A DNA stretch of 64,000 nt, from the NCBI RefSeq assembly GCF_036669915.1, contig NC_089312.1, forward strand, positions 28,228,172-28,292,171. Reading direction: 5' to 3'. Both the position numbers and the translations under genes were made by a program. The notes below the pieces were generated by a model that saw only the letters and a list, made by a program, of their open reading frames with translations, ran no database searches and was not told the origin of the DNA. Source of the DNA: Pocillopora verrucosa (taxonomy: Eukaryota; Cnidaria; Anthozoa; Scleractinia; Pocilloporidae). Below are positions 50,114 to 62,382 of this stretch, piece by piece (positions within the stretch are counted from its first letter, which is position 1; each line of letters opens with the position of its first letter).

Positions 50114-52187
50114 GCCTTGAAAGACCTGTGAAAGAAAGTTCTTCGCTTGAATTTGTTTGACATGGATATAACATAAAATTTATAAATTCGATGGAAATGA
50201 TGAGGAAGCGCCTCTTCTTCAGTTCCGACAGCATTTTGCAAACATTATTGAGGTTTTCTAATAAGCAGTCTTAATTAAATATATTGTCACAAGAGCTGAA
50301 GTTATTTCAATAACGAACAAGGAGAAAATAATAAAAACCCGTTATAAGCAAGGCTTAAGTTCTTACGCTTACGGCGTTAGTGATATGAAACATGCCAAAG
50401 AAATCTTCAAAAATCAGACCATAATATGATGTCCTCCTACAAACCTTAGCAGTAAAGAAAATTAAGCGACAATGATCAAGCTCCTGATGAGCTTTGTCGA
50501 GCCGGTGTTTCAAACTATCGATCAATTTGAACGAAGTCTCTGTTAATTAAGCGTAAGATTCTTAATCTTAGGTGTTCGTTTTGTACCATTGTCTTGGTTT
50601 TTATCGTTGACTGAACACTTAGTTTAAATTCCTAAATGTAGCCCACCCACTGACCCTACTCAATGAGTTTAAATTGATATGCACGTCATCAGACACTCAA
50701 CTCATCTTACCTTTAAATTGGACAAAATCTCAATATTTTTCTAGTACCGATATTTCATTTGTATTTTGCATCTCAACCCAGAGAGAGGAAGATAAATACA
50801 TTGGTACCATTACTTGATCTGGAAACATTGTTGATCTTATGTCGGCTATTTGATTGATATGAATTTTAATTCATGCTAATATTTCATATGACGAAAAAAG
50901 GGGAAAAATGTCAACCAGTTCTAAATTAGTAAACTATTCTCTTGTACATAATATGGCTACCAGTATGCTTTGAAATCCAAGCAAATTGAGAGGTAGATCA
51001 AGCGGTTGTATTTAAACTTAATAGGAAATGGGGAAGTTGCCAATTCGTAAAACAAGTTGCACGAACCACTATCTGAACTATTTTACGCAAGTTTTCACCT
51101 CTGGCGGAGAAATTTCTCGTCAAAAATAGGATCATTTTGTTTAGGTGGGTCTCCTTTGAGGTTCTCTATTGAGATATAAAAAACATTTTATTGACACCGG
51201 CACCTGCCGAAATATGCAAATTAATACTAACCTACAGCTCCACTGTGACTCAAAGCTGTGCACACAATGAAACCCACGGTATCTAATGCAATGATTGAAC
51301 CATTCTGGCAGTTGAAATCTGACTTTATTTCACTACTCAGTCTATACAATTCTACAATCGCTAAATTCCATTCTTGAGCTCTAAGGCTGGATAAAATCTG
51401 TACAGTTTGTACAGGATCATTGACGAGTGATGTCGACTCTGTTGAACAGTGATAGTGAACTTTTGGATTAGTAGATTTATTTTGGTCAAAACTACATCAA
51501 TAGACAACACTATTTAACAAGTATTCACCACCCGAGTCATAGTGACTGCGAAGGGAATCACTCGAAGGTCATTTTAATTTAGATATGACTCATCCTCATT
51601 CAGCTGTCGAGGAGAGCTTATTTCCACAACCATCATAATAGTTGTATTTTATATGATTTACAGGAGAAACCATATCTAAGAGATTAGTCTTCTTGAGTAG
51701 TCACTTAAGTCAGTTCCCACTAATCAATTTTTTGTGTCCATGCTAAGTTTAGTTTGTAATGAAACAAATAGTTAGTGTTAATTTTGGTTGATGAATCGAA
51801 CAGCGCATTCTGAACACAACGTTGACGACAAACTAATTGTTCTGTGGAAAACTATTTAAACGTTTCTATTTTCAATCAAGTTTTTTTGTTTTGTTCGACT
51901 CTTTCTTTAGTACCACAAAATTACTCCGGAACGTCCGTTAACAAATAGTTTAATCTGGTAACAAAAATGCCGTCTTAAGAGAGATCGTTAGCTTGTTTAG
52001 GCGAGAGAAAGTAAAATTGATATGTGGAAGGGACTCGTTACCTTAAGTCCTCTACAGATGGTGCTAACCTCCGAAAACTGGTCAGCTAGTAGAAGAGTGA
52101 CTGTAATAATTATTATCTACCTACGTTACGTCTGAACATGCCAGACAAAGACTTACTAATGTTTCTCCTCCTGGAGAGCCTCTTTCT
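50114..52187. other. Spacer between genes F and G
   Basis: No open frame or domain is recognised. It should contain the promoter and leader exon of gene F and the 3' end of gene G. Confidence 0.5.
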
Positions 52188-55100
52188 TTAAGGTTTTTTA
52201 ATATCTTCATTTCGCTTAGAGTTATAAAACTGGCAACAGATTGGTGAGCATATTGGTGCACAGCTTGGAGAGCACCTCGAAGAACATTGGGAACCGGGCC
52301 AGCTCAATGGCTGTGACATCGGATACGGAGCTCGTGGCGGGGGAATGGTGGCTTGGCCAGTTATTTGTATATTCCATTGTCGCTGCGGAGGTTGATAAAC
52401 TTGAGGGCTGGGCGCCATAATTGCAACAGGCTGTGGTGGCGGGGGAGGTGGAGGAGGCAAGGGTACAGGAGCGGGCTGATAAACTGGTTGAGGCGCGGCT
52501 GGGGCAGAAACGGACGGTTGACAACAAGAATGAAGACATGCGGGTGCACAAGTCGATGGACAGGAACTGGGACATTGGGTGATTGGAGTATCTGGATAAC
52601 AGCCTAAATTTGACGAGACATTTAACGTTATTTAAGATCTAAAACGGATCTATCCGATGCACTTTATATTAGGACCGGACGTGAATACCATTTTATACAT
52701 TTTCTCAGGCACAAACTCTCCGCTCCCTCTGAATCTTGTACTACCTTGAGGACCATTTCAAATTCTGGGCTTGTAACAAGATCTCTTTCATGTTTTATTT
52801 TTGCTATGGATCGAGAGGTCTGTTCAAAATAGTTCGATCATCATAAACCTTTCCAAATTAACTCAATGTGCACACTCCCTGAAGAGAATCATAGAATATA
52901 TTGTTGACAACAGACCGAGAAATAATTTAAGTTAGAATTTGCATTACCTGCTGCTGAAACATTTCCTGGTCCAAGACCATCCAGCAGTTTTCCAATGAAT
53001 TTTCCATTCGCTCTGAATCGTAGGAGAAAATAAGCCTTTACTCCACTTGGTTCCTCTGAAGAACTGTAAAAGACATTGATCGATAATCTTTCAGCTTTAG
53101 TTTGCAAATTTACACTTGTACAAGTCAGGGTTTAACGAGAGCAGGTTAATCAGTGCACTGACTTAATTTGAAGCTGCACTGAACTTCATATGATACATTT
53201 CTTACCTAAATTTGTTAAAAAAAGCCCCTCTAAAGTCTTTATTTTCGTCAAATGCTCTTAGCACCTGCGAGGCAACAAGAAAATTATTATTATCATCAAT
53301 TGAATAAAGACAATATAAGCATACACTAAAACAATATCACACGTTTGGCTGATATACAGGGATATATTTCAATAAACTATTGTAGAAGCAGTTGTATATA
53401 AAGACCATTTTTATCAGGCTTGCATTAGAGTGTGGGACAAGCGGCAGCTTGTGATCTTGATTAACGAGCTAGGCTATCGATCAAGAGGTCTGGGATAGAG
53501 CCAAATCGGGTCATTTCGTTCTATTTAGCAAGACAATTCACTCCCTAAGAGCTTCTCTTCATCCAGAGTATCATCGAGGAATAGCAGACCACTGGGAATC
53601 CTATCCACAGTGAAGAGAGAGGCAGGAAGCGGCAAGCAGGAGACCCTGCATTAGAAAAGCCTTTACTAGACTTCACATACCTTGAGTTCTGTTGCTCTTC
53701 TAGTCGCCTGGTAGTTAGCATTTGATGGAAAAAGGAAATCATTGTCCCATGGTAACCCAGTTTTTATTTCAACGATGAAGTTCTTGCCTAGAGAAAGGAT
53801 AGTACGGACAAAATAATCGACAGTTTAAAAAATTAAAACTTCGAGAGTCCTCAGGATAACAACTCTTAACTGGATTTGCTTATCACCAAGAGGCTTATAA
53901 ACTAATCTCTAATTGAATTTGAGCACTTAGGTAACGCAATGAAACGGTTAACTCATTCTTACAGGTGAGATTTCTTAATTCGTCGTCTTTGGGCAAAGCG
54001 GACTTGTTGCTTGGATCTCTGAAGGATGGTTTATCGGCCGGCTTAGCAATTGGAGCCATCAAAAGTTTAGAGGCAGATACAGGTCTTGACGGCGGTTTAG
54101 ATGGTGTCTTAGTATCGAAAATGCTTGCTGCTGCCAGCGAACCTTTAAAAAGAGGCCTGCCTATAAGTATGAATGATTTAAAGTAATAAGAGATCAGGCG
54201 GAAGAAAGAAGAGTAATGTTTTTTCGTCTCGAGCGTGAGACAAACTTAGACTTTTCTTACCTCTGTAGCCTGAATTAGAGTCACTTTTGACGATTCATTT
54301 AAATCGCCATGCCAGTGCAAGTTGGAATTTTCCTTCTATAACACGCTCATCGTGTACTAATGGCTTTAAAGAAACGATTGTCTAAACAAAAACGTTGTAT
54401 GGTGCTTGCCTGGCCTTCGCTGTTTTCTTTTTAATGTTTTGATTTGTTCTGTTTTGTTTCATATTCTATATTATGTTTTGTTCTTGTTTACGTTCTTGTG
54501 TTTATTTTGTTGTTTGTTTGTTTTGTTTTGTTCATTTTTACTTATTTTGTCACTTCAACTCGATCTGACCTTTTCCGATCTTTATAGGTTCATCCTGATG
54601 TTTCTGCGTTGGCTTCAACTGCATCGTGTTGTAATCGTCATCTGCAAGAGATTTAACAATACTGAGAAAAGTTAGATATAAAGGTGTCTAAATCTAATAC
54701 AATGTTGTGAATAAAGCATCCAAGGAAAGTGTAACATCACTGCAATTGCATAGCTTTTTGTAGTTTCGGAACTATTCAGAGCTAAAAAAAGTTTAAAAGA
54801 AATTGAATGTGACTAATATGCCCAGCTTATTAAAAACAGTTTGTGCACAAAAACTTGAAGCATCTTTATATCAGTATCAATTTATTGAAGAACTTCACTT
54901 ATATTTCGGTCTTTTTTTTTTCATATCATTATATATTATATTTTTGAGCCGCATATGTTGCTTGGTGAAATCTATGATCAACTTTAAGATCTCCCTCCAC
55001 AATTGAGGAAGAGCTACTTTCGTTCTGATGGTGCTGTGTTATGTCAATGCCACAAGTGGTATATCAGTTAGTTACGCGTTACATACCAGTTCCAATGACC

Positions 55101-58100
55101 GCATTATCGTGAGGCTTATTATCGCTACTGACTGAGTGTACAGGGTCCAACGGCTCGTCTACAAGAACAAACTCACCTTCACCACCTTTGGCAAAAGGTA
55201 AAAACTACTCACTATTCACTATAATTTCATAATCAATGCTCAATTTAAATTAACCTTCTTCGTTGCAGAATATGTAGATAAATTTTTGGTTGGCATAGAA
55301 ACGGCTTAGTGGAGAACAGATCCATTCATGCTTTAAAATTATCAGCCAGGCCATTACACGAAGTGGAAAAACATCTTCCGTGCGCTATCGATGGATGAAG
55401 TATCAGAGACTTGGAGACCTTGCATCTCCTGAATCAAGATCTGTATTCAGAGCAGAAGTTTCTGAGATTGTTCTCAGCAACCCTGTTGCGAAAGACCCTC
55501 TGAGATGACACGTGACCGATGCATAACGCCGTCTTTTTTTACTTGTTTTAAATCGATTTACCAGAGTAAATATACCACAACGTTCTTGTGTCCTTTTAAA
55601 AACCGTGTTAAGTGTCTGACGTTGACTGGATATTGCGCGGGCCAATTTCCAATTAGGACTGTGGAGTGTAGTCCGAAGCCTGTTTGTATATTCCCAGTCC
55701 CCTTCCTGTTCTCTAATTAACCTTCTTCCGAGGTAGTGAAATTTTTCATTCGAGGAAAACCAGAAAAGATGGTAACGTTTTCAAACTTGCTGCCTCTGAG
55801 CGAAGATTACAGGCGAAGACTAACAGGTTCATCGCTTGTCTCAAGATGAGACTGTACTTAAGATAATGTTATTTGCAGAGAACGCTGCTTCTTGGTTGAA
55901 CAGCCTTCAATTCATTTGATTTAGTCTCAATATCAGCCAAATAAATATTAACACGTCAACAACGTCCCATGCATCTATTTCGGCCGCTACATCCTGGATG
56001 GTTAGGAATAATTCATGTGTTCCAATCTCTCCCAAGTCACCGAGCTGAGTTCACGGAAAAGCAAAGCACAAAATGACAATGCCCGCTTGGCAAACAATGT
56101 TTGGGTGACTGACTCCATTTTGACCATCGATATCAAAATGAAGAACATGCGGTCTTGCTCAGCTCGGCACGCACCCTTCTTAAAGGTAGGGAATTTTAGA
56201 GAGGCCTGCCGCTTTTGAAGGGCTCGATTGATTCTTTACATTGAAGGTTAAATGGTAATTTCGAAAAAGTTTATGTACCCGAGTTTTTATAAAAAATGTT
56301 TCTCTATATTATGAACAGTGATCAAATAGTACTGATCAGTTTGATTCATGTTGCGATACTATAAAATATATGTTTTCAAATACACTTTTCTTATTAGGAG
56401 TTTCCTATAAAAGAGTGGCAATCATAGTTATTGTAGGCGTGTATGAGAATACTTTTAGTGCAAAGTAACTGAATAAGGTACCTACCGTAATTATCATCGT
56501 GTAGGTCTGAAAAAGTCTTCCCCACATCTATAAGACAGAAAGTGTTAGTCTCTGTGTTAACTGTGTATTACCACTATTGCCTAATTATGTATTTATCACT
56601 ACTTTTTAGTCATCGGTCTTCCTGAAGCTTGACTTTCTCCTCATCATACTTATCACATTCTTAAAGATATGAGGCTAAGTAGCTCTGACCAATCAGCACT
56701 CTTCCAATCTAAGCCAAACACTAGACAGGACTTGAAGAAATGAAAAATTAAAGTATCCGGTGTCCATGCCGGCAGGGAAATTTGGTTTAAAAATACAGGG
56801 TTATAAAAGACAGTGACCAAACAGATCACATCGAACAGATCACATCGAACAGATCAAAACGAACAGATCAAAATTGTACTTTTTTAATCAAACAGAGAGC
56901 AACCTATAGTGAAATCAATTACTGGTATAATCTCCCAGAAACTGATACGTTTACCTACCGGCGCAACTGAAATCTCCCTTCAAGTCATCAAAATTTATAT
57001 GTGCCTCTCTTGATGCATCAACCAGCCGTATCTGACCAATTTTGTTATTGAATTGGGCTACATTCCAGAACTTTCTTCGCATGCGATCACGGCAGTTGTC
57101 AGGAAAAGCTGTGCGTTGAACTTTCCCGTTCACCAGAAGTTCCACTCGTATTTTACCTGCGTCGCATCCACCACCAAGTAGAAAGTTTATATTGGAACCT
57201 TTGATACGAAAGCTTGGTGAAGTAAGAGTGCCGATGGGGTAATCACCCATCAGAAGTGGATTGGATTTGTTCGCAAATGTTGCTATCCACCATTCACCTT
57301 GCACGTTTGTCTTTATTCCCTGGTCTCGTATCCCGGGGTTATCCCTGTATGTTGGTTGGTTATCAAAGGCGTGTCCGGTTTTTTTCCAGGTAGATAATGC
57401 CTCAACCCCATTTTCAAAATCAAATCCTCCACAATCGCCTGAAAATCAAAAGATTTTATTTTGGTTTGCGCAGATTTGCGAGAAAATAGTTTTAAGTTCT
57501 CCTGAAATCGATTGATCGACATTTTAAAGAAATTATCTATCTAAAGCTTATTCCGTCACTGGGCTACAAAATCCAGCGGTGTAACCCAATTTCAGTGACA
57601 CACTTAAATCGACGCGGAGTTGTGGTACAAACTTTATGGGACACAGAGAGTTCAGAACGACAAGACGTAAACGTTACCAAATATCCCAATGTCATTTAGA
57701 AGGTGACTATGAAGCTTAAATTTTGCCAGTCATGCAACTGACTAAGCCCATAATCTAATTTTTCACTGCGCTTTACATTCGAGATTAACGACATGGCTGG
57801 ATACACTTTCCTCACCAGCATTGTTGTTGTTTTGTTTCTTGATGATGTTTGACGCAGGACCTCACTGTTGGCTTGGGAAATATGACCTAGACTTGAGTTT
57901 TATAAAGTTTTGGAGCAGACATTCCGCTAAGCATGATGATATAACTGTGACTTTAACATGAGATCAGCAGACCATCATCAAAGACATTACTGATTCGTTC
58001 TATTTCGTATTCCAATAGGTATTAGTTATCACCAAGAGAAAATATGTTCTATTATTTTCTTTTGTCCTCACCTTGTACGAAATCAACTATAAATACAGCC

Positions 58101-58149
58101 ACAAACAGCGTTACACAGTTGACTGAATTCCAAAGAATCGATCTGCAGG
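52188..58149 (-). CDS. Gene G: secreted CBM66-like/SEA/two-CRD protein
   Basis: The exons, in transcript order, are about 58149-58072 (signal-like: WNSVNCVTLFVAVFIVDFVQ; start codon not found), 57438-56959, 56527-56486, 55158-55087, 54641-54570, 54160-53963, 53787-53681, 53264-53206, 53063-52948 and 52603-52188. All placed phases agree; at least 520 codons. The 480-nt exon encodes a complete beta-sandwich-type domain (FDFENG, EWWIATF, GTLTSPSF, FLLGGGCD, INFDDL) resembling the C-terminal CBM66-like domain of GH32 enzymes, likely sugar-binding. Small acidic or Pro/Lys-rich linkers follow, then a SEA domain in three exons. The last exon has CRD1 CPSSCPSTCAPACLHSCC, a Pro-rich stretch with eight consecutive prolines counted across PPPPPPP-type runs, and CRD2 CSSRCSPSCAPICSPICC. 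The small linker exons are the least certain. Confidence 0.7.
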
Positions 58150-61100
58150 ACAAATGACAAAATGCACATATCAGTTTTCTAATAAATTAGGGAAGGTAAA
58201 TGCTCAGGTGATACGCTTTTCTGATTTTTTTTCCTGATCTTCTGACACTTTTTATCCTAAATCTCATATTTTTTAATTGGGTAAATCTGTTATCATTATA
58301 AGTAGCAACAGCTTTTATGATAATACTTACGAGCCACGCTGGGTTCTTAGTTAAAACTGAAAACCGTAAAACGCTTCCATATTTTATTAACAGATCCATC
58401 TCTTGTTTTAGTCCTATATATTCAGCCTATCTGCGTTTTTTACGGGTTAACAGTAACAGAATATCTCTACCCAAATCCTTTTCAGGAGAGTTTGTCTTGA
58501 GCAGACTCTCAGACCGAATTTCGTAACCCATATAGTTTAGTCTGGCCTTTTATTTTGACAAACCTGTCGATCCGATTTCGACCGCCCATCTGTTTATAAC
58601 ACAACAATTGACCCACCTTACGGCCATGTTACGCAGCGCCTAAACAAGTCACATCAGAAACTTCCTCAGATAAATTCTTCAGTAAGATGACGAGAGTGCT
58701 GAGACAAAAAATATCAGATTTTTTATCGGTGAAGCCGAGATGCAATTAGGTCCTATACTTTTCGTCACCGATTTTTGAGACGCAGAGGGAAGACACTTTG
58801 CCACCTGTTTTGTTTCATGGTGTTCCATTGTACCGATTTGTAGGGAAGACAGATCTACCAGTGACGCTTGTCACTATCCGAGTGTATGTTAGCAACCTGT
58901 CAAAATATTAGCTATCACACTGAAAAAAATCTACTAGATAAACAAATCACGGCGGATATCCAAAATTCAATGAAAAAACATTAAGAAACGAGCCAGCTCT
59001 CCGCAGCATGGGGTTAGGGCAAAGAGAATATAAAATCTTGGTTAGGGCGTAGCCTCTCAATTTCAATGATTGCTTTGTATCAGCAAAGCAAGTGACTTTT
59101 CCCCATGACTATCAACGACTCATGACCAGATTTCTTGAAACAAACTGAGATAAAAGGTACGGTTGATTTGCAACTGAATTTCGATCTTCTATTTACTATC
59201 TCTGAAAATTATAACGTGCTTGTTCTGTCAGGCTACCGAATAAAGCACAATTTTCCTTGAGTAAATTTTTTTCTTTTGATGGTTACAGTTTTGGGTGTTG
59301 TTTAGAATGCTGTCGTGACCTTCCCTAGGTCGTTTCGGTAATTGTATTAAAAAATCCTCATGAGGCGTAAAATCGACGAAGTCGATGAAAAGGAGATCGG
59401 ATATTCCGGTCAATGCACTACTCAGAAAAGTGAAAAAAAACCTGACTGTTGGAGTCTCAACCTTAGCGACATCCAATCTTTATCGACATTACTGTCTACA
59501 TGACTTAATTGATCGACGTTTTACTAGCAGGGCAAATTATTTCCAAAAATCTCTCTTTTCCTGGTATGTACAGTTATTGCTGTCTTCTCCAGATTAAGAA
59601 ACTTTGGTTCTCTTTCCAGTCCCTACTTTCCTTTTCTAACGCCTGCTGTGGAGCTTAAGTTATACTTCATGATTTAACTACGATTCCGGAGACAAACCTA
59701 TTGCCAGCACTAATTTGGATTCACCGACTGTCGTGGATACGAACGGCAAATTAAGTTTGAAAATAATTTGCTCTAGCTATATCAAACATTCTGAGTCACA
59801 CCCTTCTAGGGAGGTATTACCAAGATCTTGGCTGCTGGACCGCTGTAATCATTACAGTGCTTTTCTGGGAGTATTCAAGGATCGGAATTACATAGAATGG
59901 ATGAGTCATGTTAACCAGCTATTTTCAGTGTCCATCGTAATGCGTTAAAAATTTCTAATACTTATATCTCTAAATTCGAAAAGTGAGATATTCCGATTTA
60001 TAGAGCAGAACGGCTTCGTCCTTTTATTTGAAGGAAAAAAATCGTTATTCAGAGTAAACTCCAACCGAGAATTCAGTCGGGTTCCTCTCTCTAGATTCGC
60101 AATTAACAGCTTTTGTGGGGCAAGCAAGCGTCGACGTTTCTCTTAAATGCTGCCTCCCATCTTACAGTTTCGTCTTGCTTCCAGAATTATTCAACAGTAA
60201 ATCATTGCTCCTGAAATAATTGTTAATCCACCACGTTTTGATTGCATTTGCGTGAAGTACGTAACCAACTTTATTATCAACACTCCGTTACATGTCATTC
60301 CCATAAAATAAATCTTTCTTATTTCAAAACCAGGAAAAAATCAAAGTGCTCTGTGAGCAAACTCGTGAATTGACACATGATTTTTAAGATTATGTTTAAT
60401 GTTATCTGGTTTAGGGAATTTTGTGGTTGATTGTCATATCTAGAGTACGAGCAGTAGTTCAGTGTTCGCTAATGTAGCAAAGAAACAAAGTAACGTTGGG
60501 ATAAGAAGGCATTACAATTGAAATGATCATGCTATTGCATTTGACAAGGTGGATGATGTCATGTGTTTTAAACGTCTATCATTTTTGTTTCTGGTTCAAA
60601 AGAAAAGGTTGGAAGTAAATGAGGGTGAAAAGTGAAGTTTACTGTCTTTCGTTGTAAATATTAGAAAATCAAGGCAATACTGTCTTAATGAAAACATTAA
60701 CGATTCCCTCTTTATCAAATGAGACAAACGGGAACGAGTTTTGAGTGATATAACTAAGCCAAGCCTGCCACCGTCATTTTGGATCTCCGCCTGGGTAGAT
60801 TTGAGTCACGTGCTAGGCAACGTATAATCAATAACAAGATAGAATTTCATTTCAGGCCTATTTATCAATTTTGTGGTGTGTAACTTTCGCACTTTAGTAC
60901 GTTGTATGTATGTTGAATCTTCAAATTGTCTTGAAACTTAAAAGAAAATTGTTCTTTAAAAATTCACTGAAAATCGGTAGCTAAAATTGTTTGTTTAGGT
61001 GTTATTTGATTTTCGTGTCAACTTTTTATTTCGTCAGTCGCCGGCATCTCCTATTGCTTCACACAGGAAAAACACACGCAACGAAACGTAATGATCATTT

Positions 61101-61522
61101 TGTCCTCAATCTCACGCCATAACAGAAAAAGCTTTGGAACATCCGTAAACTCCGAGCGTTTCGCAGTAAGTGATATTTTCAATGAATCTTCGGATTGTTT
61201 TTAAGTTCAAGGATTGTAAATTACAATTTTATGATAAACGAAGGTTGTTCTGTCATTTCAGTGTGAATCCTTGCATGCCTGCCAGTCGCTGGCGCCGCTT
61301 GTTGAAACTAACACGAAAAAAAAAAAAACTATTTTAAGATTATCATTGGCTTCTTTTTCACCCCACCACTATTCTTAGCAACAAAGGTCGCCATTTCGTC
61401 TGTTTACTGCTCGCCAAAAACTATCAAATGCACTCAAAAGCCTAAAATCTAAAAAAAGTTTACAGGAATCGACCAATCGAACGAGCGAATGCCATTCCCC
61501 ACATCGTATCTATAACTCGCTC
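58150..61522. other. Spacer right of gene G
   Basis: The start of gene G should lie in its first few hundred bases. A candidate exon starting MDLLIKYGSVLRF (58399-58331, donor GTAAGT) exists but its phase does not fit the signal-like exon of gene G. No other gene is supported. Frames at 59228-59476 (minus) and 59715-59948 (plus) are unrecognised. Confidence 0.4.
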
Positions 61523-62382
61523 TTGCGCATGCGCGCAATTCACGAGTTAAAAAAACTATCAAGTATGCCTACGTCTAATGTGAATGGCGAATGGCAAGTG
61601 ATTAACTGGAGTAAGTCTGTGGCTGATGAACAGCAGCTCGAGGCTGAACTCAGATCTTTCAGCGAGGAAATAAGGGAAATGAACCACGCCAAATTAGAAG
61701 CGATCATTTGTCTAAATGAAGCGTGAATTAAATGTGGCGTGATTGTCGAATCGCGTCTACGATTGGAAACAGTGCAGGTATTCTAGGAGGTGTACTGACT
61801 ATTGGAGGAGGAACTGCGACGGGTTTTAGTGCGGGCGCTGATGGCAGGGATTTCGCTTGGAGTAGCTGCTGCTGGCACAGCGGCCGTGGAGGCTGTTGTC
61901 AACTCTAAACAAATGCGAAAAGCTGAAAAAGCTAAACCAAGATAAAGCACAAAGATAAAGCACACCTGCCTTTTCTCTTTCAGCTAGCTGTGGCTTTATT
62001 TGAGCAGAATCATATTGTCACTAAACGAGTTCAAAATGTCCTAGTAACCTTAGGAATAAATTCGGAAATTATTCTGAATATCCTTACAGAAGCAACAGCG
62101 AAAACCGTTTCCGAGATAGCTATCAAGGCCGGCGCTGCGACAACAGTCATAACTGCTGTAGAAACCGTAACCGGGGCGCTAGTCAACAACGCATCTAAAG
62201 TTGTGAAAGGAGCCTCAAAAGAAGGGGTAGCTGGTCTTAAAGCAGAAACCAACACCGTGTGAAAGATTGGAAGCGCCAGCTCGAAAGTGGCTTCGAAAGC
62301 TGCTGCAACTGTCATTATTGGAATCAGTTCAGTTTCTGTTGCTTTAGATGCCGTTGATTTAGCCTTCAATATCAGAGATTAG
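61523..62382 (+). pseudogene. ApoL-like (apolipoprotein L family) pseudogene
   Basis: Successive frames give pieces in the order expected for an ApoL-like protein: an N-terminal helical part (MPTSNVNGEWQVINWSKSV...), a glycine-rich hydrophobic hairpin (NSAGILGGVLTIGGGTATGF, then after a frame change MAGISLGVAAAGTAAVEAVV), NSKQMRKAEKA, and an alanine-rich helical C-terminus interrupted by a TGA near 62260 and resuming with KVASKAAATVIIGISSVSVA. There are at least two frameshifts (near 61730-61770 and 61840) and stops inside. The family forms membrane-associated helical proteins; this copy appears dead unless introns I cannot place bypass the breaks. Confidence 0.6.

Noticed and set aside
52222..52575. 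117-codon minus-strand frame overlapping the last exon of gene G
   Set aside because: It is the alternative frame of the CRD/polyproline exon; the chosen frame has both CRDs and fits the acceptor phase.
58331..58399. Start exon for gene G (MDLLIKYGSVLRF)
   Set aside because: It ends in phase 0, while the next signal-like exon needs phase 2; joined directly it gives a stop.
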